In this document: in pieces, positions 1 through 11,119 of the stretch
Layout: each line of letters opens with the position of its first letter
Position numbering within the stretch: position 1 is the stretch's first letter
Position numbers and translations under genes: made by a program
From: Marsupella aquatica
Taxonomy: Eukaryota > Marchantiophyta
Assembly: GCA_973895155.1 (NCBI GenBank)
Contig: OZ316894.1
Location: 11,098,001-11,162,000, forward strand
Length of the DNA stretch: 64,000 nucleotides
Direction of reading: 5' to 3'
The notes under the pieces: generated by a model
Databases searched by the model: none
Seen by the model: the letters and a program-made list of their open reading frames with translations, nothing else
Told to the model about the DNA's origin: nothing

Positions 1-1018
1 TTTGATTTTGTTCTTCATGAGTTGAGACGACAAGTAAGAAAGTACAGCGCGCAATCACCTTTACTTGCTCAACTCTGATGTTCATATTCTGTACTAGCAC
101 ATCGTCTACCCAAGCTTCAAAATGATCTCTCGAGGGATTGAAATCAACAGTGTAGATTATAATACCCCTATCTTGGAGATGCAAGACTCTGCTTTTGATG
201 GTCGTGGGGTTCCCTTCAAATCGCACGGCACGCATTCCGGGTGCAAGAGCTTCTGGTGGATCAGGTAGATGATTGAGAGCCGCAATGAGTTCTCCATCGG
301 AAATCATTTCTCCTGCCTTGATATCAAAGTTTCCATCTTCGTATGGATTAGCTGTAGCTTCAATTGATGGTGGGTTGCGTGTTGTGGGGTCATTTCTGCG
401 AGCAATGTGGTTGTAAGTTTTGCCAGTAGCCGCGATTGCAACATACGATTTATCTGTGTGGCTTCTTCCTTGTTGGTGTTGCTGTTTGCTGTTCCTTGGT
501 TCAGGCTGATTTAGCTGCGCTTGGAGCCATTCTCCGGATTGCCTGTGGGCGGTGAGAGCGTTGTGGTGGCTTTGCTGCTTAGTCTCGTCAATCTCCATTG
601 CTTTTCCGGGGTGCTCCGTTTCCTCCATCTCGGTGCTCGATTTTTGCCCTAAATTGCTTTGTCGTGAATCTTTGATCTGCTGTTCAGAACAGAGGGCATC
701 AGCGTCGTGGTTGAATACTGGAAGCAAATCGCATTGCTTTTTGTATACAATTTTAGCTTCCAGGTGTTGCCGGCCAGTTGCTTCAGATCCAATGGTCTGT
801 TGCTTTTCTGCTTTTTCCATCTCAATGTCCATTGCCCTGCTGCAGCTTGGGAAGCGACGCTGATGCACTGCTGCCTCCGACTCACTCTGTTCTTTTCTGA
901 TGTGCGATCTATCATACCAATCTTGGTGTACTTCATCGTTCCACTGGTCATTATCGTATGCAGGTCCTGAGTCAACGAGAGTCTTTGGAGCTTTTTTGTT
1001 TGTGCTTGATTTTGCCAT
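1..1018 (-). CDS. Partial ORF1-like protein of a probable LINE, running off the left edge
   Basis: An uninterrupted minus-strand frame starts at the ATG complementary to 1016-1018 and stays open for 339 codons to base 2, so the C-terminus is outside the window. The first ~190 residues are hydrophilic and low-complexity, rich in Q, E, K and S, beginning MAKSSTNKKAPKTL. From about residue 230 the sequence becomes globular: a GEMISDGELIAALNHL segment, then MRAVRFEGN, then an alternating hydrophobic stretch (LQDRGIIIYTVDF, FEAWVDDVLV, VKVIARCTFLLVV) that recalls the DUF4283-like RNA-binding region of plant LINE ORF1 proteins. That family would coat element RNA; the ORF2 reverse transcriptase would lie beyond the left edge. 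The family call is inference; the ORF itself is plain. A gag-like or host gene remains possible. No decay is visible within the 339 codons, so the copy may be young. Confidence 0.55.
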   Translation of the reverse strand, partial: MAKSSTNKKAPKTLVDSGPAYDNDQWNDEVHQDWYDRSHIRKEQSESEAAVHQRRFPSCSRAMDIEMEKAEKQQTIGSEATGRQHLEAKIVYKKQCDLLPVFNHDADALCSEQQIKDSRQSNLGQKSSTEMEETEHPGKAMEIDETKQQSHHNALTAHRQSGEWLQAQLNQPEPRNSKQQHQQGRSHTDKSYVAIAATGKTYNHIARRNDPTTRNPPSIEATANPYEDGNFDIKAGEMISDGELIAALNHLPDPPEALAPGMRAVRFEGNPTTIKSRVLHLQDRGIIIYTVDFNPSRDHFEAWVDDVLVQNMNIRVEQVKVIARCTFLLVVSTHEEQNQ

Positions 1019-2099
1019 TTTGCGAGCTGCTTAGGTCGTTGATCAGTGTGAAGAGAAACTTGATAGGGCCACTGCTTGGCCTGCGTTTGATTTTTGTCTC
1101 TTTGTGTCTACGTTCCTGTTAGCAGTGTGCGTCTCAGTCGATCTGGCCATGACTACCATAGCCCGCAAGCTCCAATGCTGTGCCCATTCAGTTTTCCCTC
1201 AAGCACCTAATGTCTCATCCTAGCCATTCTTATGTGGGAACTGGCCACACTTCACTTTACATGAACTTGGGGGCACAATCAAACAAAAGCATTACCCAAC
1301 CTAGTCATCTGTCAGTGAGCCCCTTGTGGGTCCCTTTTTTGCTGATGTGTGCAAGCTTTTTTGTCAAAAACTTAGACCTAGTCTTGAGGACTTGAGGTGG
1401 TCTAAAACCTGGAGCAAACGGCAGCTTAATTATTTGCAGAGAATTGCATTGATTACTTCCAAACCTGACACATTTTGGCTCCGGCATTTTAATTTTTGTA
1501 TAAGGAAATAGCCATCGGCTTTGCTTTGGATGGAGAGACACTGAACAGCCTCCACGTCTTGTAAAGTGCCCCTAAGGATAGCAGTCTGAGTAACGGGTGT
1601 GCGGCTAGGTGGGATGTAAAACTACAGTAGCCAATCTATGACAAAAATAGACTTGTCGAGAGGTAAAATTTAGCTAATTTATGCCAATATTAAAGAAGCT
1701 TCTTTACAGTACCAGGCTAATTTTAAAGTTTTTTTTGCCGGGTTTGCCAATGCCACCTTGTGTGAAGGAGAACATGCTGAGAATATCTTTTAGGTAATTT
1801 TATTCAAGGCTTCTTTCTGACTGTTGTATCCTGGCTATTGGAGAGAAAGCATTGTATCTAATGCAAGCAAAGAGTCTATAATTTTTGCCAAAAGTGGCAA
1901 GCCTCTTTTTTGTCTTGAACTTAAATGAGAAAGAACACTTATTAGTCTCTCCCACCCAAATAGTGACATACTCTCATTGTAGGGCAGGCTACGGACATAC
2001 GCAAGAGGGGGATGCCTGGGAACGGGTAGTGTGTATGTACACACAAATTTGGCCCTAAACTAACCCAAAAACAACAAATTTGGCCATTTTCAAAACCAA
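1019..2099. other. Non-coding stretch, no recognised feature
   Basis: Only short ORFs without family resemblance. The part just right of 1018 would be the 5' untranslated region of the minus-strand ORF. The rest is AT-rich sequence of the kind seen between genes throughout the window. Confidence 0.5.
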
Positions 2100-3114
2100 A
2101 AGACATAAGCTAGACACCTTGCTGGACTCCCAAGAAGAAAAGTGATAGCCACCAACAGGAACAAACACCTAAAACATGTGAGAACAAACCCCTAAAATAC
2201 TAAGTGGTTCCCCAAGGAATGACACAAACTTTGATTCATCCGCACCACGGATGAATGTGTGACCATCAACATGTTGTCTCGTTCAATCTAGATCATATCC
2301 CAACAGAAAGCCCTTGCACTAATCTATTTGCTAAGCCCATCACATCCAAGTTTCATGAGAAAAATCTCCAAATAACTACCAACACTTAACACTAGAAAAA
2401 TGTCACAATCTCCTAGGAATGCTCATATACCAATCTTTGAGCAAAGATGGCATTCACCTTGACAAGCCCATGATCATCCAATGCAGAACTAGTCGACCTA
2501 GAGAGGTATGTGGTTCACCTTGGCTAATGTTGAGCAAAGACGACATTCACAACGGCTTGCCCATAGTCATCCAATGATGAAGTAGTCAACATAGAGAGAT
2601 GTATGTGGTTCACCTTCTCATGAGGCTATGTCCAACAGAACACACAAGAGCTTTACTACACGATAGGGCGACCAACCATACTGAACATCCACAACACAAG
2701 CTCTCCTTATCTCTCAATTGGCCCCGTAGCAATGAGCCTGAGTTCCTCCTAACCAAGGAAACACCGCTTGGGATATAGAGTGTGCAAAGCATGACTAACC
2801 TAGTCTGTGACTAAGGTTAGCCCAAGTAACTATGGTAAAGTCGTAACTCATAGCTAAGGCCACATTTCTGGGAACACATGAGAGCTTTCCTGCACTCTAG
2901 GCCAGCCGGCCATACCGGGTCTCCACAACACAAGTTCTCCCTATCTTTCAACTGGCGCGGTAACAATGAGCCTGAGTTCCCCCTATCCAAGCAAACATCA
3001 TTTTCATTGGATATAGTGTGCAACCTAGTTAGCCTAACCTACTCTGCAACTAAGATCACCCCTAACTATGCATGGTTACAATCATAACCCTAGACCTAAA
3101 AGTAAATGTCTAAT
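2100..3114 (-). repeat. Scrambled remnant of a Copia-2-type leader and LTR
   Basis: 2100-2435 resembles the leader next to the 5' LTR of Copia element 2 (40,380-40,626): both have the 'caaactttgattc-tccgcaccacgga' run and the 'gaaagccctt/ctc-ca-ctaa' run. It is followed by LTR sequence starting TTGAGCAAAGA twice (about 2436 and 2528). The LTR body also appears twice (about 2617-2812 and 2854-3113), each time with the 'aacaatgagcctgagttcc'-like landmark. The fragment is therefore a duplicated or recombined LTR, not a simple solo LTR. No flanking duplication was found and no coding sequence survives. Confidence 0.65.
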
Positions 3115-3250
3115 AATAACTCCCATTCACTACCCACAAACCTCATCCCACCCACACACATATACCCTCCACACCCCTGTGTGTGGAGGGGGATTGAATC
3201 TGGGACCTTTGAGTTCCAAGCTAATCCCCTAGCCAACTGACCTAAGCCAA
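3110..3250 (-). mobile_element. tRNA-derived SINE
   Basis: Read on the minus strand, 3248-3228 gives an A-box-like run (GGTCAGTTGGC), and 3207-3191 gives a B-box-like run (GGTCCCAGATTCAATCC) about 30 bases further on. This is the spacing of a tRNA-like RNA polymerase III promoter. The tRNA-like head is followed by a body rich in GTGTGGAGGG and GTGTGTGGG. The B box differs from the GGTTCGANTCC consensus by G-to-A changes, as expected for an old copy. A tRNA pseudogene is the alternative, but the tRNA-unrelated body favours a SINE. The right boundary is not exact. Confidence 0.55.
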
Positions 3251-4085
3251 CAGTGGCAAGACTTTTAGTGAGGTGTAGTTTGGCCAAAGCAAGACTTGAT
3301 CATTGGCGCCATGAAACGTGCCAAGAATGCTCATACTTTTATAGAACAAAATATTTTACTGAACAACAAAATGAACTCTAATTGTGATTGTTTTGTGACA
3401 AAAGAAAGAAGTCTTGCACACTTCCCCCTCTTATATGGCTGCTGGCAGTTTAAGTCAAGCTACCTTTTGACAAAAATTGGGATATGTGGGACATCTCCAA
3501 CACTCATCTTTTACCCTCACAAACCTTTTTTTCACAAAGTGTAATCTACAATTTGGCACTTTGCTTTAGTGAGCAAAGTTAGAGCCAAAACTAAGCTAGT
3601 GGCTGCTTCAAATAAGGAACACATTCTAAGTAAAGTGTAAGAGTATTATGTTCTTACGAAAGAAATTTCTAAGAAAAAAAAGTGCTCTTAAAGTGTTATT
3701 CCAGTTTGTGAAAAAATTATATTTGAGTATACAAAATTGAATGTTAGAGATGTCCAAAAGCCCCAATTTTCCCCATAGGTAGAAGCTTGCAATATTAGAT
3801 TTAACAAAGTTTGCATTCTGCATGTTCAGTGATGCCCCAAGTTGCGGTGGGGCCATGTGTTGTGGAGGCAGACCCAACAGTAGATGTTGTGGATTTCCTG
3901 TATCTTCAGTATTTAAAACTTCCTGGTCAAGTCACAAAATCCATATTTGATGTTTATCAAGTCCTAAAGATGTAGAAAAGGCCCGTTAAGTCCTTTGTAG
4001 TTTGGCAAAATTTTGTAATTAAAAAGAAGGCTAGTTTACACCCTCACGCTCTCCCACCAAGGACAAGGATTAAGGTACAGTGTGA
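3251..4085. other. Intergenic, no recognised feature
   Basis: Short spurious ORFs only; AT-rich, with no recognised repeat or gene family. Confidence 0.4.
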
Positions 4086-4280
4086 CACAGTAACTAACTG
4101 CAGCCTTGATAAGAGGAATCCCTTTGTAACGTGCAAGGCCAGAGCTTCCTCCCTTTCACCACGGCAGTTAAACAGTTACCTTACACAGTGATTAACTGCA
4201 ACCTTGATAACAGGGATCCCTTTCTAACGTGCAAGGCCAGAGCTCTCTCCCTTTGACCACGGCAGCTAAACAGTTACTAC
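4086..4280. repeat. Tandem duplication of a ~97-bp unit
   Basis: Two adjacent copies share 'cttgataa-ag-gatccctt', 'aacgtgcaaggccagagct' and 'accacggcag-taaacagtta'. They differ by scattered substitutions. No function is suggested. Confidence 0.7.
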
Positions 4281-4471
4281 AGTACAACTTCATGACTGCA
4301 AAACCCCTTGGTAAAACACAAGTTCCTGTCTAAGAAGGTACTCTCGATCACTGTACTTTTTGGTGTTTCTTCTTTTTTTCCAGTGTGGCCAATGTCGCCT
4401 TGTGTGAAGAGAAGACACTTAATATTTGTTATCTGATCTTTCCTTATTACTTTCTGAAATCTCCCTCCATA

Positions 4472-4685
4472 TATATATATATTTATATATTTATTTATAT
4501 ATTTTTGGCAAAAGGCCTAAAGCCCAAAACTTTATTCCATAACATTGGACCAAGAGAGCCAACAAAATGATTGCCTGGGAGGAGGAGGAGGCAGGAAAGA
4601 AACGAACAATTAAGGGGGCAAAAGAGGGGGCACCCCCGGAGAAACGGAGAATGAGACCCCCATCCAATCTGCCAATAGGGGAGGT
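4472..4685 (-). mobile_element. 5'-truncated LINE insertion with target-site duplication
   Basis: The segment is flanked by a 10-bp direct repeat TCCCTCCATA (4462-4471 and 4686-4695). On the minus strand it ends in an AATAAAGTTTTGGGC-type 3' end, then GGCCTTTTGCC, then an A/T-rich tail of TATA units. That architecture (truncated 5' end, tail, 10-bp duplication) is typical of plant LINEs mobilised by target-primed reverse transcription. It splits a sequence repeated at about 4750-4830 ('ctttct-aaatctccct-cata ... gattagatt-t-gctattttgagtcag'), which independently shows it is an insertion. No reverse transcriptase coding remains. A processed transcript mobilised in trans is the alternative. Confidence 0.6.
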
Positions 4686-6979
4686 TCCCTCCATACATTT
4701 AAGGTTGATCATTAGATTTTGGCTATTTTGAGTCAGGGTAAAACTATCCTTATAACTTTCTAAAATCTCCCTACATATATTTAAGGGTGACCATTAGATT
4801 GTTGCTATTTTGAGTCAGAGTAACACAAATTTTTGTCTGTTTTCAGAATATTTCTTTCCCACGTTTGTTCAGATTTTTAGTAAAAAATGGGTGATGTTGA
4901 TTCTAAAGTAACACTATTTCATTCCAAGGAAAGTAACACTATTTCATGAGCGCGGAAATAGTGTTATGACAATATTTAGGTTGACTAACAGTAATTCATG
5001 TGTAGACGCTGAAAATTGGCACTCTCAAATTAGTGTTAGTCACATTAATTAAGGTGAAAAGTGTAGCTAATTTTTGTCAAATGTGGCCGACACTTTTCAC
5101 AAGGGACTAAACTAGTTTTTGTCACAAGTGGCAACTACTTTTTCACACAAGTGGAATCTAGTGAATTTTAGCCACTAAAAAAATAGCTGCTCTGAGTAAC
5201 CTGTAGCGTACATTGTGTATCACTGAATAGCATTTCATATTTTTTGGAAATCCTAAGTACCGTCTGACCTCATTAGTTCACCATAGGGGTTGATCTACTG
5301 CTCAAAACATAGATCTATCTGAGATATACTGCCACTAAGGTCCTAAAAAATAAACAATTCATATTTTCTCACAAATCACCAAAAATAGGGTAAGAGGGTC
5401 CTATGATGCAAAGTGAGAGGGAGAGGCTGGAGGGGATTTCTGTTCACCTTGGCAAATCAACTATGGTGGGTTAGACTAATTAAGCTGTGGTTTGTAAGAT
5501 AAGATATATGAGGACAAAACAACCCTCGTTTCTACTTTGTTTAGAATCATATTTCTGACTGATTATGGTAACCTGGATCCACTAAATTTTGGTTGAGGTT
5601 AGTGGCAGTGTTTTATAACAATTGTAAATTAAAGAGCTGTAAGCTTGGACTGGATCTACATCCAAACCTTTGGTCTTATTGGCTTTCTAACCTTACATGG
5701 GATCTGCCGAGATGTGGAACTAGCATGCCTATCAAGTGAGAATTTTGACTTCATACGAAGGACATTTTGGGATCCAATCCAAGTTAAATGTTCCAAGAGC
5801 CAACTTAATAGAGACATTGTGAGAGATGGAGATAGAAAAGGGGCACGGCCCATATGAACTTTTTCCATACCTTACCTACACTTTTCTCAGTCTGATAATT
5901 TGCTTAATGTGCTTTTGTATCGTACCAATTTAGAAACAAAGTTGGTGAAGTTGCTTTGATCACAAATATGAACAGTGGTGGAGACAACAATCAAGACCAT
6001 GGTTGTGAAAAAGGACCTCCATCATGGCTCTCATTGTCCATGCCAAACACCCAAATAGAGGACTCGCTACTCTTTGTATGGCCCAGACTTTTGGTTTTAG
6101 AGCCACTAGTCAAATTCCTCTTCATGACCCTCTCTGCATTTTTTTCTCTGAAGCATTACCAAACTTTTCAGTTTGGTGCTCAGCAAGGCCTTAGTTCTGA
6201 CATTATTGGGGACTCGTGGGATTTTTGGCTCTGTGGTTGTTCTGTTTCTTTCCCTTGTTTTCACCCCTTTTTAGGTCTTGCCTGTGGATCATGTCACCTA
6301 GTTAGGCACTTCTTATTCCTTGGGAGTTTGTTATATGTAAGAGATGTGTCCGAAGCTTACAATTATGTTTCTAAGAGGGCAGAGTGTGTGAAAAATTTAT
6401 AAGAGTTGGGCTTAAACCTTACACTTATGTCCTGGGGGTCACTATATGGAGGGAAACGGTTTGGGTTATGTATGACACCCCTTAGTTACTTTAAATGAAG
6501 TTGACACCAATCATGTGATCAATGACATCTATTATTGTGTAATTTAGATACCTTATATTTTCAATTAAAATTAGTTTAAAAAAATTCTCTAAAATGACTA
6601 AAATGACCCTGTACTTTGGTGCACATGATGTGGACCTGACCCCCCAAGCTTATGGCTCTAAGAGGGCAGAGTGAACTTATCAAAAAATCAAACAATACTT
6701 ACATAATAGTGCATTAATTGGAATATGCACACCCAATGCTACTATTCAGGTGTTGGGTGACACCCGGCAACAATGAAGGTCACGTCCTATTTGCACAATA
6801 GTTTGCAAATGTTGTTTAGCTTTTTGTGGATACTGGCAATGAAGCATTAACACTAGCGCACATACCGACTTCCTATACATGGTACCATTTCATATAAGAT
6901 TTGAAAATATTTGTCTAGCTACCTTTCCATCTAAGGAGCGCAAAATTACCCCAAAAGCATGTTAGATCATTCAGTGAGA
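4686..6979. other. Intergenic; one unrecognised 148-codon ORF
   Basis: 4690-4830 contains a tandem near-repeat of a sequence ending 'tattttgagtcag-gtaa'. The only longer ORF is 5956-6402 (plus), starting MITNMNSGGDNN and rich in L, F and S. It matches no family I know, has no splice context, and lies in AT-rich sequence, so I regard it as chance. The rest shows nothing. Confidence 0.4.
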
Positions 6980-7920
6980 CATGCCCCTAGCCCCCAAGGA
7001 GACACCACTTAACTCATATATGGTTCTGGAGACCTGCCACCCTAGACAAACTTTTCTCCCCTATAATTGGCCCTCAACTTGTACTCCAACCCGATCACAT
7101 GGGCACGCAAAACATTTGCTACACCCATAACTTTCTAGTTAGATGCCCATAGGTGAAGTGCCTTAGCCCATTGTAATCGGACCGACCTGGGGCTCATGCT
7201 CAGATCCACAAAACCCATTATATTGTCAATCAAGGGTTCTGGATGGCTCCATCGGCGCCGCATTGTATCTCATGTGCCAAATCTCCATTGCGCATGAACT
7301 AAACTTCTTTGGCCTTGGGCCCAAGAGTAGCTCTCACTCAAGCCCTCAAGACTTAAAGTTTGCTCGGGGGTTTGGACACCCCTTCTCATTGGGAGCTTGG
7401 CCCTTCACATTGGGAGCTTGGCCCTTCCGATGACCCAACCAGCTCCCAATGCTAGTCTAAGTCCTTACTGTCGGTGTGTCACCGGCTTAGCGTATTGTCT
7501 TTGCTAGTGCAACACTTCAATGCCCACTAGTATCCCCATACTTAGTCCCCACTGGACGTTTGGAGGCCTGAACCATAGAGGAGCTCGGCATTAGAGTCAA
7601 CAAGGTGGGAGCTAAGTGGTATGGTAGTCAAGTTCCGTGACTTGCACGCCCCCCCTCCCCCTTAAAAATGGTCAATGTCCGCGTGACCCAAGTATACGTT
7701 CCAACACACCTAGACCACTTTGGGTCTGAAAAACATTGTGAGGTAACAATTGGTTTGCCTATAAGGATGATGCAAACCAGGCTGGAGTGCGCATTCCAGA
7801 CTTAGGAAATTCTAACCTAACTTATCCAAGGAGCTAGTCTGTGCGAGTAACCCAACTGAGTTAGCCGCGCTGGAGCTAAGTTGTAGGGAGCTAAGTGGTA
7901 GGGAGTCAAGTTTTGCGATT
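6980..7920 (-). repeat. Eroded copy of the Copia-2 leader
   Basis: 6990-7640 aligns by eye with 39,700-40,340 inside Copia element 2. Shared landmarks are 'ggagacaccact', 'cccataactttct', 'gtgccttagccc', 'ggccttgggcccaagag' and 'agctaagtg-ta-ggtagt-aagttccg'. A further piece at about 7875-7915 repeats the end of that block. The copy is visibly poorer in G and C than its relative, mostly through C-to-T and G-to-A differences. It also carries a short internal tandem duplication, CATTGGGAGCTTGGCCCTTC, at about 7397-7428. No coding sequence or LTR is attached. Confidence 0.65.
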
Positions 7921-10207
7921 GACAACCATAAACAAATTTCTAGAGACTGTTGCCCCAAATATTAGACCAATGTGGAGTTTGAGAGAAAATATGTTGAATC
8001 CATGTGAAGCATCTGCACAATTGCTTGATGCAGTGCCAGCACTACGTTAACGAGGGTTCACTTTCAATTCTAAAATCTTACTTAAATAAATACATTTGCA
8101 AGGGCACCAGTCTGGCGAGCTATCTGCACTAGTTTTCCTCTGTCATCTATATGGTAGGTCACAAGCATTATTATGTGATTAATTTTAAAATTGTTTGCTC
8201 ATTACTCATATACTTCTCAGAAGGTCAAAGTGGTAACCTCAAGTAACCCAGACCAGACCAGACCAGACCAGGATGTGGAAGCAATTTAATACCCTAGTAG
8301 TAATTAGGTTTGGGCAAGAGAAATTGACAATGGCTCCCATTGCCAAAATGTGATGCTCCCAAATGCATGGCCTGGAAATATACTCAATCCACCACGGAAA
8401 GTGGGAAGGAGAAGAAGTCCCAGACAGGACAGCCTGAAAACTTTCTACTGGGAAAAATGCCCCGGAAACTTGTTTTCTCATGAAGTAGGCTGCAATTTTC
8501 CTCTTCAAGTAGGCTGCAAACACATATTTTGGATAGCTACCAAAAAAATACTGGAATAACTAGACTGATAAATACTTTTGGCTGGGAAAATTCTTTATGG
8601 TCACCTGCAAAAGTCTGGAAGCATGCTAAAATAGGATTTGGGGATCGAGGAGTAACTGTCAAACACATTGATGGACAACATTGGAAGAAATCCCCCAATA
8701 AATCCTTCATCAGAACACAATTTTGATTGATCTGACTATTTGTATTACTGCATTGATATGACCTACAATGTCTAACATGGAAGTTGGTATGATGCACACA
8801 AAAGTTGCTTTTGCCTTATGCAAGAAAGATTTTATTCCTGGAAGTTGGCACTTGGTAGTGAGCAAAGTCAATGTGATCTTTAATCATGACATGATTTTCA
8901 TAGGAGTTACTTGCATTTTTAGTTGCCATTACTTTCTTGATGGTAGGATCTCATTTTGTGCCCCAGGTTGTTCAGCCTTTATAGGATTTCTCTCTCCCTT
9001 TGTCCAACAATAAGAAAAATCTTCTTTTGCACGGGTCAATCATTTGGCAAGCTTGAGAGTTAGGATGATAAATCGTTGATATTGACAAGCTGCATAATTA
9101 TGAACAAAGATAGGCCTTGGTAAAATATTAGGAGATAAATATTGGGTATAGAGGTCATAGTGGACATGTGTCAATACCAGCCTGGTTTACAGATAAATAG
9201 GGAGGATTTGAGTTCCAGAAAAATATAATGTACAAAATTGATGACCACTAGGATGACAATTACAATGAATTCCAAAAGGTCGTTAAGAGGTATTTGTAAT
9301 CAACTCAATCCCTGATTAGTTGAGATTTATAGTCTACCACTTGTCCAATTGAACACCTAATTTAATTTTAAGTTATTAAACTTTTTCCATTTTTTCAGAA
9401 GGTCATTTTTGGACCAATCAATCTCATCATACTACAGTATATAGTTTGTACATCTTCTTCATAAAGTAAAATAGTGCATCAATATTAAAAAGAGGGAATA
9501 TTCTTAGAAAATTAAATTAAAAATATGAATTTATATTGAGTTGTTATGCAAAAGGTATGGCTAGCTTTAGTGAGTGTTAAGTGTCAACAAAACTTAATGT
9601 GTGAGTCATTCCACATATGCCACTTGGGTGCTTTCTCACTTATAAAGCCTCAATCATTGTCAAAAATCACAAATGATTACACTTTTGCATCCTAGAGTGA
9701 ACAGATGCTTGCAATGCAATTTGGCCACCGGACTCAACCATTGGTTGCATCTACATCTCAACTTAGGCACCGACCTAAGGTGTTAACTAAGTTGCATGAA
9801 CTATTGTATAGACATAGAGATACTAAAGTAAAAGTTTTGCATGGAGAATTACCCTTGGAAGTATCATGAATGTACTCCTATTTGTCTTTAATGAAATTGT
9901 ACTAACTACCTTTTAAATGTTTTTCATTTAGAGTCCTCCATGTAATATTTGTCCTCTCATCTATTTATTCCAATGTGCAACTCTTCATGGCTCCAACCCG
10001 AGCATACATTCCCAATCTTGTGCAACCCTTTCTAATTCAGGGACAACTTTCCTCTACATTGATACAACGCTCAATTTTTTGAATGCAAGAAATTGGGAGG
10101 CACAATGCTCTATTAATTTGGGTGAAAAATGATTTTCCATTTGAAACACACTTAGAATGAAAATACTTCATGTTGTGGGTGTTATGGTTCTCCTTCAATC
10201 TTAGAGG
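7921..10207. other. Intergenic, no gene recognised
   Basis: A short AGACC pentanucleotide array lies at about 8249-8270. Several short ORFs (for example 8239-8523 minus) resemble nothing known. AT-rich sequence continues to the solo LTR. Confidence 0.4.
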
Positions 10208-10554
10208 TGTAGAGCAAAGAAGACCTTCAGAATGACAAGCCCAAGAACCATCCAACACACAAGTAGTTGACAACGAGAGATACATGGTTCACCTTAACTG
10301 CATGAGGCTACGTCCACAGGAACACTCGAGAGCTTTACAACACTCCAGGCCCATTGGCCATACCAAGTCTCGGCAATACAAGATCTCTCTATCTCTTAAC
10401 TCACTCCGTAACAATGAGCCTGAGTTACTCTTATCCAAGCAAGCACTGCTTGGGATATAGTGTGTAGCCTAGTCAACCTAACCTAGTATGTGTCTACACT
10501 TAGCCTTAACTACAATTACAGTTGTAACCCTAGACTACGAGTAAATGCCTAACA
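10208..10554 (-). mobile_element. Solo LTR of the Copia-2 family
   Basis: A 347-bp segment starts TGTAGAGCAAAGA and ends GCCTAACA. It is collinear with the Copia-2 LTRs (33,361-33,705 and 40,627-40,968), sharing 'caagccca-gaaccatccaa', 'catgaggctacgtccac', 'agagcttta' and 'gtaacaatgagcct-agtt'. It is flanked by a perfect 5-bp duplication AGAGG (10,203-10,207 and 10,555-10,559). No internal region is present, so it is the product of recombination between the two LTRs of a former full element. Strand is assigned from Copia 2. Confidence 0.85.
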
Positions 10555-11119
10555 AGAGGGAGATATAATGTTCAAAAATTAATCTAAGAAAATTATAAGG
10601 AAGGTTCAACATCTTTTTATTTCTTTTTCTGCATGAACCCCACAAGGGGGAGGACCAAAGAAGGCCATCAATACCAAAAAAGCCCACAAGGACAGTTGAG
10701 TAAAGCCCAATTACAACCAGGGGTCTCAAACTCAAGGTTCAAAATCTTCTACTTCACACTAGGTGACATTCCTCACATTGGGACAAACTGAAAACCTTAA
10801 GAAATAGGCTGGTAGGGACACTAGGGTTGCTTGGTACCAGGCTGGTTGACAGTGGAGCACTCCAGGTGCTAGAGGGGCTGGGGTTGCAGAAGATGTGGAG
10901 GGGCGGCAGGGACTAGAGGCTGCAACAAGTCACCTTCAAACAAAGGGGCCTTGCGAGGCAGTTTTCCCCTGGATGTCAAGGGACCCCATCAAGTGTTTTT
11001 CTCCTTGCTATTGTTTTGTCCTTTCGGTCTGGGAAGGCTTTAGGTCAAACTTGGTGACACATCTTAAACTGTTACGGTCACCAAAGCTGTTACATGACAA
11101 AGTAATCACTAGTTGCCAA
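10555..11119. other. Intergenic; possible LINE 3' tail
   Basis: On the minus strand about 10,735-10,605 contains GGGCTTT and GGCCTTCTTTGGTCC runs ending in AAAAAGAAATAAAAAGATG, which recalls the 3' end of a plant LINE. No target-site duplication was found, so it is not called as an element. Nothing else is visible. Confidence 0.3.

Noticed and set aside
5956-6402. 148-codon plus-strand ORF as a host gene
   Set aside because: No family match, low-complexity hydrophobic composition, no splice or promoter context.
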